DNA of 64,000 bases from Ciona savignyi (lineage: Eukaryota > Chordata > Ascidiacea > Phlebobranchia > Cionidae), in contig CH000017.1 in assembly GCA_000149265.1 (NCBI GenBank), positions 322,496-386,495 on the forward strand, written 5' to 3'. The notes under the pieces are model-generated. The model ran no database searches and was not told the origin of the DNA. It saw nothing but the letters and a program-made list of their open reading frames with translations. Below, piece by piece: positions 11,101 to 22,103 of the stretch. The translations under genes and the position numbers were made by a program. Position 1 is the stretch's first letter. The number at the start of each line of letters is the position of its first letter.

Positions 11101-13745
11101 AAAAAGTACATGAATAAAATCAATGACCCATTAATAATACGCTACTTTACCGTTATTAAATTAACTGAACTTACAAAACCAACATAAATTAAAGGTAAAT
11201 TTTAGGACGAACAAAAATTAATGCTGGGAACATGCTCATCTTCAACCATTTTTCGGTTATTTTCCAAAAAATCAAAAATATTTAACTTGTGGACCCATTT
11301 ATGTTTAGGGCACACAACGACTGTTGCTTGCGTCGACAAAAAGGGGTAAGTTTTTTTTACAAATGCTTTCTCTTCGTATAAATGTTTGGCCGTAGTCTAA
11401 TTGAGATATAATTTATATCTAAGGAGTTGCAATGCTTGGAAGCAGGATGGCTATTGCACTGGACAGTACGCAAACTACATGGCCACTAACTGTCGCGCAT
11501 CTTGCACCCAATGTGGAGACTTAGTCACCACCACTACTGCTCCACAACAATGCGAGGATAATTATGCAGAGTAAGTCCATCTAAAGTTCAAATGTTCGAC
11601 CCACTGATCTAAATGTTTGATTAGCTGCGCTTACTTGGCAATACAAGGTAGTTGCAAGGACGACTACTCCGTGACCATTACCTGCAGAGCGAGTTGTGGA
11701 CTGTGTAGTAATGCAACAACTACAAATGCTACTACAAGTACAACAGCGGCTGTCACAAGTAAGTTAAAACAGCTGATGTTGAAATCGAACTTATGATGTC
11801 TGTTTAGTAGGCTACAACGGTAATTGCGGTGTACCATTTGTTAGCCTGAACAGTCGACAAGCTTCTCAGCGCATTATCGGAGGTAATGGTATGCTTAAAA
11901 ATGTGAAACACATTCTATTAATTAAACCGCTACACTGTAGGCAGGGTCGCGAACTACGGAAGTCACCCTTGGCTGGTCAGTATTCGGCTACTTCCTGGTT
12001 ATAATGTTTATGGTGGAACACTCGTTTCACACCGACATATTATTACCGCTGCTCACTGTTTTGAGGGGTATGTACACTTTTAAAAAACCTGTTGGTTAAT
12101 GAACCTGTTTTTGTTAGTGACCATTATATCATGACATTTTTGTTTGATTTTAAGAGGCTTTATTATTACTAGAGTTGACTGTTCGGTCACAGAATGCGCT
12201 TAACTAAACATATTTTCTATTTATTTAACACAACAAAATGATTTTTGTTCCAGTAATCCAAATGTGGCCCTATATTTTGGGTTTGTGGGAAAATATCGCC
12301 GACCTCTTAATGAGATTGATGCCGGAGAAGTACATGTGACATTTTCGAGAATTCTTGTTCATTCACTGTACAACGACGTTACCTTTGATTATGACATTGC
12401 TATTATAACGGTATTTAAAATTTGTTAGTTAAAGAATTGCTATAATTACTTATATTTGCATGAACAGCTTTCAACTCCGGTGCAATTCAGCAACTACGTC
12501 CGACCAGCTTGTCTGCCACGGAACAACTCGGAAATTCCACTAAACAAGAATGCCACCATCGCCGGTTGGGGTGACACAACAGGTAATAACCATTAACCTG
12601 CAACCCGATGGTGGGCGCGTGAGGTGATACTACAATAAAATATGAATTAGGATATAAACATCTCATGCTATCCCAATTCTGTATGTAACTGTCCAAGAAG
12701 ATGGATAATATTAATAATGGAGTGGTTACATTATGACCACCTGTTTAAGCAGCTGCTCAGATAGTTATTGTGACACGATTTCTAAACCACGAACGTTAGA
12801 TGTTGTTTGCACGTATATAAAAAAACTGCTGCCGATTTTGTCACGTGGTTTGATCATAAATTGGTAGTTTGGTAGTTGACAGTTTCATCCAATCTATACC
12901 TACAAAGTACCATTTGGTAAGATCTGAAGAAAACCAAAATGATGAATACGTTTTGTGCAGATGGATCAAAACGGGGTTCTGGCACGCTACAACAAACCAA
13001 CGTACAAGTGATTGACAATGATCTTTGCAATGCGTTTCTCTCAATATACACGAATCGAAGCGTTAGAGTCACAAGCAACATGTTCTGTGCTGGTTACGAA
13101 GTTGGAGGGAGAGACGCTTGCAAGGTTAGTTTTTTCGACATATTAGTCTGGCGGGTTAGTGAATCGCCAGTCAGCCGAAGGGTTGTAAGTACGAAACTGG
13201 CCACCAGCTAGTCGTTGTTGGGCAAAGCACTTAACGGACACAGCTTCTTAATTATAATTGTGTCGAAAAGAAACGAGCGCGACATAAGTGGTGCATTGAG
13301 CTTGTATAGGCGTTATTACATAAAGATCTTAACTGACAACCATAATCCGTTTTTCGAACTATCACGAGTTGGTGGTTGCATAATCTTGAGTGTAAGTCCA
13401 ACCTTCTTTATGTATGTCCAACCAGTTAGCTTATATGTAGAATGTCCAACTGTGGTTTACCATCTCCGTGAATAAAGATGAGTATCCTAACTAAATCTAC
13501 TGTTTCTAAACCATTGTTATGTGGTGACAGGGCGACAGCGGTGGACCTCTGGTTATTAAAGAATCAACATACCAAATCTTATACGGAGTAGTATCATGGG
13601 GTAACGGTTGTGGCAGGGTTCAGAGACCAGGGGTATATACTCGCGTAAGATTGATGGAATTATTTAACTTATACAGCTGATTTTGAACATCATATTTCTT
13701 CAGGTCCCAGTGTTCGTTGATTGGATTCTCACAAATTTAATCTGA
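8114..13745 (+). CDS. Secreted trypsin-like serine protease with four ShK domains and a Thr-rich linker
   Basis: Seventeen coding exons with matching phases: 8114-8136, 8216-8286, 8691-8750, 8940-9012, 9166-9263, 9332-9599, 9658-9755, 11309-11345, 11424-11570, 11625-11758, 11811-11882, 11941-12067, 12254-12410, 12468-12582, 12961-13124, 13531-13644, 13704-13745; 599 aa. Signal peptide [20 protein letters not shown], then a Pro-rich and Thr-rich stretch, ShK-1 (about 73-108), Thr-rich linker (about 109-193), ShK-2 (about 194-231), ShK-3 (about 240-277), ShK-4 (about 287-322), zymogen cleavage before IIGG (about 358) and a trypsin domain with His399 (TAAHC), Asp450 (YDIAI) and Ser551 (GDSGGP). 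Asp545 in the specificity pocket implies cleavage after Arg/Lys. Likely a secreted or surface-tethered endopeptidase; substrate unknown. The TAGTAG before 11811 could add one residue. The paralog at 50938-56903 supports every exon boundary. Confidence 0.88.
9332..9599 (+). repeat. 42-nt coding minisatellite (Thr-rich linker exon)
   Basis: Exon made of imperfect 42-nt units encoding about 14 residues of the form [15 protein letters not shown]. The paralogous exon at 55544-55700 is 111 nt shorter (37 codons), so unit number varies without frame loss. A mucin-type O-glycosylated stalk is likely from composition. Open frames on the opposite strand and in other frames here are repeat artefacts. 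Confidence 0.8.
9855..11205 (+). mobile_element. Dispersed repeat family R2, copy in protease intron 7
   Basis: The paralogous intron (55166-55387) is only 222 nt and reads continuously across the point where this intron gains about 1.35 kb, so this is a filled site against an empty site. Parts match 40130-40860 (same strand) and 51605-52500 (opposite), including GACCCATGCGTTTATGCTTG followed by CAGAAACAAA. No coding capacity seen. Class unknown. Confidence 0.6.
12595..12680 (+). mobile_element. SINE 3' fragment
   Basis: Short remnant with CCGATGGTGGGCGCG and a decayed ATCC tail, in the intron after 12582. A decayed counterpart lies at about 53800-53880 in the inverted arm. Confidence 0.5.
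13135..13250 (+). mobile_element. SINE 5' (tRNA-like) part
   Basis: Contains GTCTGGCGGGTTAGTG and CGAAACTGGCCACCAGCTAG, the tRNA-derived head of the SINE, in the intron between 13124 and 13531. The counterpart is at 53140-53245, minus strand. Confidence 0.6.
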
Positions 13746-14284
13746 GTGCTGCCGACCCAAGTATAAACCATATTGATTCAAACCTTGGGTTACAATTAAT
13801 ATTCTGTACTTGTCTTATGCAGAATAATTAAATCTTATTCTAGAATTTATTTTATTCGTTTTTCAAGTTTGGCTAATCACACCTTATATATTCTCCCGAG
13901 ATTTGTTCAAATTTTGCATAGAAGTTTTTAGAATTTCTGCAGCATATCGTAATTAAATAAAAAAAAAAACCATAGCGCAAATTGTAATTAAATAAAAAAA
14001 AAACATTCTGAGTTTGTTCTGGTTAACAACCCTGTATGATGGTTATGCAGATGCAACCAAAACTCCATTTCCCTTGATGTTTACGCTATTAGTATTTATA
14101 GTAAGGGTCACTTCGCTTTGGTAAATGGTATTCTTGTACCTTCCCAATATTATAAAGTATGTACAAGAGTTATTTTGTACTTAAAAGGGTAAATTCCAAA
14201 TGTACCATTGTCTCGCATGTTTTATTAAATTGATGAATGGCATGCTACACATGCAACATTATAGAATACGTATTTTATATAACT
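13746..14284. other. 3' flank of the ShK protease
   Basis: AT-rich with A-runs at about 13960 and 13992 preceded by AATTAAATAAA, plausible polyadenylation signals for the plus-strand protease. No gene seen. Confidence 0.4.
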
Positions 14285-14590
14285 AGGATAGGTTTAGGAT
14301 ATTCATCTTTATCCCCGTGGATGGGAAAACCAATAAAGGGGGTTAACACACGGGAAATCGTCAGATCACTTCGCGCCCATCGTCGGGTTACCGGAGCTAT
14401 TGCAGTGTGTTGTATGTGATAGACACGTTCCTTTAATTTGGTAGAACCCATTAGTTCGCTGGATTCAGGCAATGTCCGTAAAGTGCCTTGCCCAAGGACA
14501 CAACCGAATAGCTAGCGACCAGTTTCGCACCTTCAACCTTTCGATTGAAAGGCGACGCACTTAACCGTTAGACCAACGGGCCGGACTAGT
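14285..14590 (-). mobile_element. SINE, near full length, minus strand
   Basis: Tail at the left (ATAGGTTTAGGATATTCATC), tRNA-like head at the right ending near GGGCCGGAC. Well preserved. A 65-codon frame inside is a SINE artefact. Confidence 0.75.
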
Positions 14591-14975
14591 TGTAAATGAA
14601 ACCGTTTTTCTTGTAATATTTGTGTCACGGTTACATGTCATAACTTCCTTCAAGTGTTAAAATTCTTTAATAAATATTTAGTTTTAACTAACGCATACGA
14701 ATTTGAATTATGTTTTACTACTGTTATTATGTACCCTTTAATTTGAAAACTGCTAACAACCCAGTTTCAAACCATATTTCATTCTTTTTTGTACTCGGAA
14801 AATAAAAGCTTGTAATTGGGAAATGATGATTTTCTTTATAAAATAGGAATATTCTGGGGGCATTTAGACGCCTGGTTATTCTCACGGAAACTGGTGTAGA
14901 CGAAAGGTATCAATCATTTCAAATAAGTCTTTTATTTAGAGATTTAAGGTTATGCCATTTTTGAACATTGTCAGC

Positions 14976-15089
14976 CCGAGTATACACCACTGGTCTCCGA
15001 ACTTGGCCACAACCTTTACCCCACGACACTACTCCGTATAAGATTTGGTATGTTGATTCTTCAATAACCAGAGGTCCACCATTGTCGCC
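14976..15089 (-). pseudogene. Orphan catalytic exon of the ShK protease, active Ser replaced
   Basis: A 114-nt exon equivalent to 13531-13644, translating to a start of [15 protein letters not shown] and containing [11 protein letters not shown]. The catalytic GDSGG motif reads GDNGG, and the donor expected after the VYTR codons is not GT. No other protease exon lies in the same orientation nearby. A splice acceptor (GTGGCAG) is kept. Inactive remnant of an inverted duplication; a role as a non-catalytic domain is not supported because no gene surrounds it. Confidence 0.8.
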
Positions 15090-15479
15090 CTGCCACCACA
15101 TAACATATTTTTTAAACTGTAAGTTTGGATGGGATACTCATCTTTATGCACCGAGATGGTAAAACTCAGTTGGACATTCTACATATAAGCTAACTGGTTG
15201 GACATACACTCAAGTTAATGCAACCACCGCGTCGCTGACCCGCAGATCGGCCCTACTTTGGATAAACCGATAATGGTTGTCAGTCATTGCGTATGGTGTA
15301 ATAATATTAAGATCTCTATGTAATGACGACTATATAAGCTCAATGCACCACTCTTGTCGCGCTTGTCCATCTCGACACAATTATAATTAGGAAGTTAAAG
15401 CAGCATTAGTATTAAAATACGAAAATGGATACAAGCACAAAAATATATTAAGAGATACGATATATCTTGAAATATACGT

Positions 15480-15595
15480 ACTTGTGCTATAAATGTGAGG
15501 TAATTTGACGATTGCCCGTGTGTTATAATACCCCATTGGTTTTCCCATTCACGGGTATAAACATGAGTATCCTATCCTATTCTATCCTACGTCAA
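15480..15595 (+). mobile_element. SINE 3' fragment with clean tail
   Basis: GATTGCCCGTGTG to TATCCTATCCTATTCTATCC; the 3' end only. Confidence 0.65.
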
Positions 15596-16574
15596 AAACT
15601 AACCACCACATTATTTAAAAACTGAAATGCATAATTTCATTGTTAAACAAGGAATCCGCCTTTTATTGGGTCTGAATCTTCAAAGTAAAACTCATGCTTC
15701 CCAGTATAATACGACATTCCATGTATTTGTATGATCACAGCTTCTCTGTTACCATGGTTGACCTTTCGTACAACTGTAGCTGTTGTCCTAAAGAAAATTA
15801 GTTTTGATGAGAGCACAACATGAATATAATTACCAACTGGCCGTCAAAAAACGTATTAATACTCGAAACCCATGTTTTAATAAAATTAAGACCATTCCAT
15901 AGTCATTTTTATTATAAATTTCGTTTTTTTCTTTCTACTCACAGTATTTTTATGCTCGGTAAAAGATCTTTTCAGGACTAAACAAGAGTTCCTTGATCAA
16001 ACGTTTTACCGGACAAGATTTATTAGCAAGAAGTTTTCACATCGAATTATATATGTAAAGGTCGCGTTATAACCACGCGGTCACAGAAACTTGAACCTAA
16101 CCTTTCGCACAATGGCGTGAGATTATAAAGGGGGTTTTAAACTTATTAAAATAAAGCATATAAATAATAAAATAAATATTAATTTTTGCCCTTTTATATT
16201 TTAAAGAATAAAATGGTTTCCCTCAACATACCCTTGTTCAGTTACCACACTTTTGTAAATACGGAATTCCCCTAACTTAAAGAACCTTCAAAATAATCCA
16301 GGGTTGCATGCCCAATCTTCGCTGACCCGCAACCCCGGTTTATCTGGTTGGTAAATAAAAATTATGACTAATAATATCATCGCGTTATGACACAACAAAC
16401 CAGCATGTCTCCGATGTTTGCGAAATGCTCAGAAGACCTTCCCACGTGAGTGCAAACGACGGTTCCATAGACACAAGGAGAATCATCTCCGTAACACATT
16501 TTTTTGACATGTGGTCATTCAAAATAACAAATCTCCAGAATTTCTTGTCCAAACTGCTAAACTTTGGTCTCTTT
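15596..16574. other. No gene seen
   Basis: AT-rich intergenic DNA. Nothing with coding, repeat-end or RNA-gene signs could be supported. Confidence 0.4.
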
Positions 16575-17345
16575 GGAAAGCTATATGATATATCTTTTAA
16601 AAACAGCAAAATTAAACATAACCTTGCATTTAAAATTTTTAAGTAAAGTTTAGTTGAATTTTATGACTTTTTTGGACTAATTCTGAGGGAAAAGTCTCCC
16701 AAAAAAACGTTTTTTTTCAATACTATGCTCAAAATGTTCGTTTCATTTAATGTCTCTATGACAGTAGAATCAGTTTTGCTTCTTGGGATGTCCCAGGTGT
16801 GATCTTACCTGTTTTTTTACATTTTTGGGGTGGTTTTGAGCATCTTTACGGTTATAGTCTGCAATTTGGTTCAAACACTTCATTTATAGTTTATTTCAGA
16901 GAAAAGTAGTTAGAAAACTAAATGTGGACTTGATAGTAAACTAAATTCATAATGTAACATTTTTTATAAAAAAAAAAAAAACTTTGGCATAGGTAGACCT
17001 ATAACATGAAATTAGTGACGTAATATTATTTTGATGACGTCATCAAATCAAAATTATAATATAATTGTAGGAAATGTGTTTCTGAGTAACTTTGTAAAAC
17101 TAAGTTGGGCTGTATTGTAAAAAGATCAAAAACTATGACATTGTATAAGAAAGAATATGACGTGGATGGCCAGATAGTGACGTCATCAAAAACAATTTTT
17201 GGAAATTTAAAAAATTTTGGAAATTTTATTTCGAACAACTCTAGTGTTGAACATTTTGCTCTAACTATAACACGAGAGACGCTAGAACACTACAAAGCGG
17301 ACTCGGTCAAAACGCGCAAATTGCGCAAAAACAATATCGTTTCTA
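16575..17345 (+). mobile_element. Dispersed repeat family R3, copy 1
   Basis: Matches the reverse complement of 30365-31115 along its length, including GTTTTGCTTCTTGGGATGTC and GACGTGGATGGCC-like stretches and the end TTGCGCAAAAA. It carries the palindrome TGACGTCA twice (near 17034 and 17180). No coding potential; a 120-codon open frame in it is not conserved in copy 2. Possibly a non-autonomous DNA element; ends undefined. Confidence 0.6.
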
Positions 17346-17374
17346 AAGGGACACCAGCAACCAGCATTAGGTAT

Positions 17375-17700
17375 GAAATGGTAGGACATGATATTCATGT
17401 TTATCCCATGAATGGAATGGAAGTGGATGGGAAATGCAATGGGCGTTATCAGATGTATATTTATTAGATTACATCGCGTCCACCATTGATTACGGCAGCT
17501 ATTACAGAGTGCTATGTATGGTTAAAACGTTTTCTCAGTGCTAATCACATTCATTAATTAGGATAGGAAGGTTATGATATTAAAATTTATTCTATGAATT
17601 AGAAAACATACGTTATCACAAAGACAATTGTCAGATCACCTCGCGCCCACAGTCAAGTTTCCGAAACTATTACGCATGACTATGACGTTACTTTTAGTTT
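17375..17700 (-). mobile_element. Two decayed SINE fragments, minus strand
   Basis: About 17375-17520 and 17565-17700; both keep the ATTCATGTTTATCCC-like tail side and the TCAGATCACCTCGCGCCCA-like body. Confidence 0.55.
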
Positions 17701-17763
17701 TATCCATTATTCCGTAAAGTAACTTACCCAAGATTTTAACCCACCAACTTCGTCTACACTTAC

Positions 17764-18441
17764 CTTATTTTCGTAAGCCGCCATTTTAACTGTGATGTCA
17801 TAACTGCAATTTTCAAGCTCGTGAAAGTTCTTCTTTGACAAGTCCAACCCAAGCTCCCTGTCACTTACCATAACGTAGTGACATCCGCTGTACGGTAAAT
17901 TCACACGCGCTACCATCTTCCAATGTAAGTTTAACATCTGGCAATTTATATTCAATTAAAATGATACTTCTAGAATCTAGAAGCTTACATTTAAACAGTT
18001 TAAGATTTTTCTACCGATTAGCGTGGTGGGTTAGTGCGTCGCTATGCAGCCGAAAGGTTGCAGATGCAAAACTGGCACCTTTAGCTGGTCAGTTGTGTCC
18101 TTGGGCGGGGCATTTAATAAACATTATCTGACGATTTCCCGTATGTTAACGCCCTTTGCGTTTGTCCATTCACGGAGATAAACACAAATATCCCATCCTA
18201 ATATGAAAGTAAAATATTGTTACCAAATATTCTTGGATACTGACGGTTTATCTTTAAAGGTATAGTGGTTTACGTATTTAGTCACGTCACAATGCATATT
18301 ATCCTTAAAGAAAACTTTTAAATAAATGAATGAAGGAACGCTTTCAAGTCGAACCCTCCCCGCCTTCCCATTGGTGCATTCAACGTAACACGTGATCATA
18401 CCGCAAGGTACTTGGGAACGGTAGCCCCTATCCTTTTGCAT
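17764..18441 (-). CDS. Hypothetical exons of an unrecognised protein
   Basis: Exon 17764-17937 (174 nt, phase 0 both ends) has an acceptor after TTGCCAG and a GTAAGT donor, and encodes a Cys-containing segment with LPYSGCHYVMVSDRELGLDL and ITVKMAAYENK. An open stretch at about 18220-18441 reads CGMITCYVECTNGKAGRVRL and may be the preceding exon. The residue mix is protein-like and might be a fibronectin-III or Ig-like fold, but no family is recognised. A SINE lies between the two pieces. No start or terminal exon was found; it may be a remnant. Confidence 0.3.
18018..18205 (+). mobile_element. SINE with internal deletion
   Basis: Head GCGTGGTGGGTTAGTGCGTC and box-B-like region present; the middle of the body is missing between CATTATCTG and ACGATTTCCC; the tail is ATCCCATCCTAA. 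Confidence 0.65.
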
Positions 18442-18459
18442 GCATTTACAAATTTTCGT

Positions 18460-20290
18460 TTCTCATTTTGTTTCTAAAAGGCGATTTTCGTTTCTAATTT
18501 GCGATTTTTGTTTCTGGAAACCAAAATATTTTTTAGAAACCTAAATTTTGTTTCTTCATTTTCGTTTCTACCACTATGACGGTGCGCACAAAATACGATA
18601 CCTCAGAAAATTTGTTTCTGAAAACAAAATAATCGTTTTTAAAAATACTTTTTGGTTAAACTAAATATCCCGGACTATCAAAGGACATTAAGTACAGCTT
18701 AAGCACATGTACAATACTGTATTTGTTATTTATTTAAATAAATAAAAAATGTATTAACCTACAATATTGAAAAAAAAACTCTGGTTAGTACTTTTTTACG
18801 GGGGATAATAAAGGCAAGTGGGATTAAAACGTGATTTAAATGTGTGAAATCAATAAATATGAACACAACTCGCCAAAAATAATGATTTTAATTTAGATTA
18901 ACATTGAAGACTAGGGTTTAACTTTAATTAACTTTCTAGAAACAAAAATTGTGTTTCTTAAATACATTTTGGGTTATCGTTTTCCCAAATTCAATGATTG
19001 TATGATTCGTTAAATTGACGCAATACCACAATAATTTCGAGTGAAGGAGATCGTGTGTGCAGTTAATAAATGTAAAAAGAGTGATTTAAATGTGTGCAAC
19101 CAATAAACATTAAAACAACTCGACATAAATAATAATTTTGGTTTAGATTAACATTAGATAAAAGTGTCAGGTATATATTAATAAACAAAATTTCTTAAAA
19201 CGAACATAAAACCGAAACTTTTTGTTATCACTTTTATAATCGAAATTTTTGTTTCTGGAAACGAAATTTTTCGTTTCTTGGCTATAAATTTTTGTTTCTA
19301 GAAACAAAAATTCTATTTCTAAATGAACTAAGGGTTATCATTTTACCAAATCTTATGATTTCCAATTTCTAGTTAGGAAGATTGCGTGTGCAGTTAATAA
19401 ATGTAGTTGGACCGTTTATACTGAGATAATGTAATTGTTCTATAATTGTATAAATAAAAATAAAGGTATAAACCCAAAACAAAATAACACACTGGTTAGT
19501 ACTTTTTTTGGGCGGTATTAAAAAACAAACGGGATTAAAGAGTCATTTAAATGTGTACAACCGATAAACATTAAAACAACTAGCCATAAATAATGATTTT
19601 AATTTAGATTAACATTAGAGAGAGGTGTCAGGCATATATTAAAAAACAAACGTCGTTAAACTAACATAAAAACAAAATTTTTCGTTATCGCTTCTTTAAA
19701 CAAAATTTTCGTTTCTGGAAACACAATTTTCGTTTCTCAGCTAAAATTTTTGTTTCTGGAAACAAAATTTTCGTTTCTAGAAACAAAAGGGAATTTTGGG
19801 TTATCACTTTCCCAAGTTTTATGATTATATGAGTAATTTAGCTGACGTAATACCACAACAATTTCGGTTGAAAGATATATTAAAAATATAATAGTTTATT
19901 ATTTTTATATTAAAAATATAATAGTTTATTCTCCGTTATTATTATCGTGAGCTGACCGCGTTCGCACGAGTCATCAAAAAGATAAGCGCGTCTCCTACTG
20001 GTGCACCAGGGCCAAAAATCCTTACATTAACGCTTAAGCCACGATTGCTCAATGTACTTGAAGATTGGGCCTTTTTATACTAAGATAATGTATTTTTTTT
20101 TATTTATTTAAATAAATACTAAATGTATTAACCTACAATATTGTAAATAACACACTAATTAGAACTTTTCACGGGCGGTAATAGAAAGAAATGTGATTAA
20201 AGAGTGATATAAATGTGTGCAACCAATAAACATTAAAACAACTAGTTATAAAAATAATTTTAGCTTAGATTGACATTATATTTGTTCTCA
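18460..20290. repeat. Irregular repeat array rich in TTCnnGAA palindromes
   Basis: A conserved segment (TTTAAATGTGTGCAACCAAT then AAACATTAAAACAACT and TTTAGATTAACATTA) occurs four times, near 18832, 19082, 19546 and 20206, at uneven spacing. Between these lie many short palindromes GTTTCTGGAAAC or GTTTCTAGAAAC (for example near 18513, 18936, 19250, 19297, 19712, 19755, 19777). Near 19884-19930 a TATTAAAAATATAATAG segment is directly repeated. No gene. Confidence 0.65.
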
Positions 20291-20931
20291 AAAAATAAAC
20301 CTTATATCTTGTTTGGTTTACAAACGCGCGCCATGAACGCACCCACACTACGTCAAATTATCAATATGTTCGGTTTGGGTTGAAATGAAACCGCTTGGAT
20401 ATACCTAAATCGACGATTTGTTGTAGTAAGTACATGAAAATTTGGTTATCGGAGATTAAAAAGATGGGTTTGGGTTTAAAACATTTTAGTTAAAGCTAGG
20501 GAAACAATTATGGCTAATTTTGAATCTACAATAATTAGACTGGATCTAGATACTGCCGATAAAAATCCTTCTAATAAGCTAGCCAACTGGAACAACTGTT
20601 TGCGCAAAAAATGACCTGTTTCATCAATTTACCCAGCTCAATATTTTATTGCCAAAATTGTAATTCATCGGTCAACGATTTTATCGGCTGAGTCACCTGG
20701 GTTGCAAAGACATATTTGCGTCATCAACTATGCTTTTTACACGATGCGGACAATACTACTACTGAACGTTCTTGGGGCCGGATCATTACCGGTAGTTTAT
20801 TAAAGGTTAGTTTTGGGCAAAAAGCGGTTAGAAATAAAAAGATGCAATCGTTTTATTTAAAAGTGTGTTACCCAAGAGTTTGAATTGATTTTAATTGCCA
20901 CAAAATCTCAAGGGAAACATTGTTTTAAAAC

Positions 20932-21795
20932 TTAACCTTGTTGTCGTAAACAACATGCCTTTTTGCAATTTGTGTTCATCCATAAACTGTGTACATTGCA
21001 AAAATTAAGATTTGCAAATTCACTGCATTGAACATCTGCTGCCAAGTTAACCTCGGCTTTACAACCCAACGGGCACTGTCCTCCTCTGCAAGAGATGTCA
21101 TGTGCAGTTGAACCGGGACACCCAGCCAGACCGGCGATTCCCCCAATACATGTTCTTGTTCTTCGTTTTGTGCAAGCGGCTGAACACGATCCAATGTAGG
21201 TCCAACTAGACCAACGTCCACCGCACGGTTGTCGGTTGCAACTAATACGTCGTGTTGTTCGACCAGGACAGCCAACCCTTCCAGCGTACCCTCCTAGACA
21301 CACTCTTATTTGTTGTTGTGTCCCTCCACCGCAGTTAGCGGAACATCCCCATAGATTGCCCCAGACGGTCCACGATCCTATTGGTTGACCTGTTAAAATT
21401 TATAACTTTTGCATCTTTGCAAGAAAAAAGAGACGGACAATGGTAATTTTCTGTTCGGTACAATTGTTGTAATTTTCAAGCAGGGGTGTAATTTGTAATA
21501 AAAATAGGATTGTCACCCTTTGCCTTATAGCTATCCCCATCCACAAAAAGTTTTTTTTATTACAATTCATACGCTATGAAAAATGCTATATTATAAATTC
21601 TACAGCCAATAAAAATAAGTTGGGTCAAAAACAACTAACTAGTCCTCTGTGCTGGCTGTTGGCCGAATACTTTACTTCCACATACAAGTACCATAAGAAC
21701 AATCTCCCTGTAGAATAAAAATAAATAAATTAAAATGTTCATCGAGTGTTAGTGCGCAAGCAAAATACTTACAACGGAATAATGTACTTCATCAT
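20932..21795 (-). CDS. Secreted TSP1-TSP1-ShK protein (182 aa)
   Basis: Three exons: 21773-21795, 21640-21707, 20932-21389 (phases 2 and 1); 549 nt including stop. Residues 1-24 form a signal peptide (MMKYIIPLEIVLMVLVCGS). TSP1-1 (about 36-85) begins [22 protein letters not shown]1-2 (about 86-135) has [14 protein letters not shown]; the ShK domain (about 142-180) has the C..C spacing ending KACCLRQQG. No protease domain. The signal-peptide exons and 458-nt last exon are shared with the EGF-trypsin-TSP1-ShK protease at 42376-47869, so it resembles a catalytically empty version of it. Extracellular binding role is inferred from domains only. A TGACGTCA palindrome and a TATAAAAG motif lie 280-320 nt upstream. 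Confidence 0.88.
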
Positions 21796-22071
21796 ACTTT
21801 TTGCATATGTAATTCAAAATTTAGTAATTTAAGCTGTTGACAAAAAGGTAAAATAATGCTCTCTGCGTATCAATTTAACTGTTAGTTATTTACAAGCAGG
21901 GAAAGGTGATCGCAAAAGTTTAATTCCATTTTCTTGTAAAATTCACTGGTCATTTATTATCGTATTATAAATATAAGTATTTTACAAAAGAGTAACAAGT
22001 CAACACGTTTCGATGCCTCCGGCACAGTTAGTAACGCTGGACGACACTTCCGGGGGAAAAACAGACAATGA

Positions 22072-22079
22072 TGACGTCA
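22072..22079 (-). promoter_or_regulatory. CRE-like palindrome TGACGTCA upstream of TSP1-ShK gene
   Basis: Perfect 8-bp ATF/CREB consensus 277 nt upstream of the ATG at 21795, inside a stretch also conserved upstream of 60878. The pseudogene at 4453 has lost it. Confidence 0.45.
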
Positions 22080-22103
22080 CGTTTCATAGTAAACTCAACG
22101 TTT

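Larger units (their letters stand above)
2360..13745 (+). repeat. Left arm of a large inverted duplication
   Basis: This stretch matches the reverse complement of 50938-63150. Anchor pairs: 13704-13745 with 50938-50979 (last protease exon), 8114-8136 with 56881-56903 (first protease exon), about 6090-6150 with 58790-58860, 4453-5309 with 59999-60878, about 3600-3700 with 61850-61920. Introns differ by insertions, so the arms are old enough to have collected independent elements. Confidence 0.85.
13255..15420. repeat. Local inverted repeat of the protease 3' end
   Basis: About 13255-13644 (intron plus catalytic Ser exon) is repeated in reverse complement at about 14976-15400, leaving about 1.3 kb between. 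The shared intron part includes a small repeat (about 13370-13495 and 15120-15250, also seen at 51430-51610) ending in an ATCCTA-like tail, perhaps a second short SINE family. Confidence 0.7.

Noticed and set aside
11883-11888. Later donor GTATGC at 11889 for the activation exon
   Set aside because: The donor GTAATG at 11883 gives IIGG followed directly by [10 protein letters not shown] as in trypsins and is the only one kept in the paralog.
16425-17467. Open frames in repeat family R3
   Set aside because: Not conserved in frame with the other R3 copy at 30365-31115.
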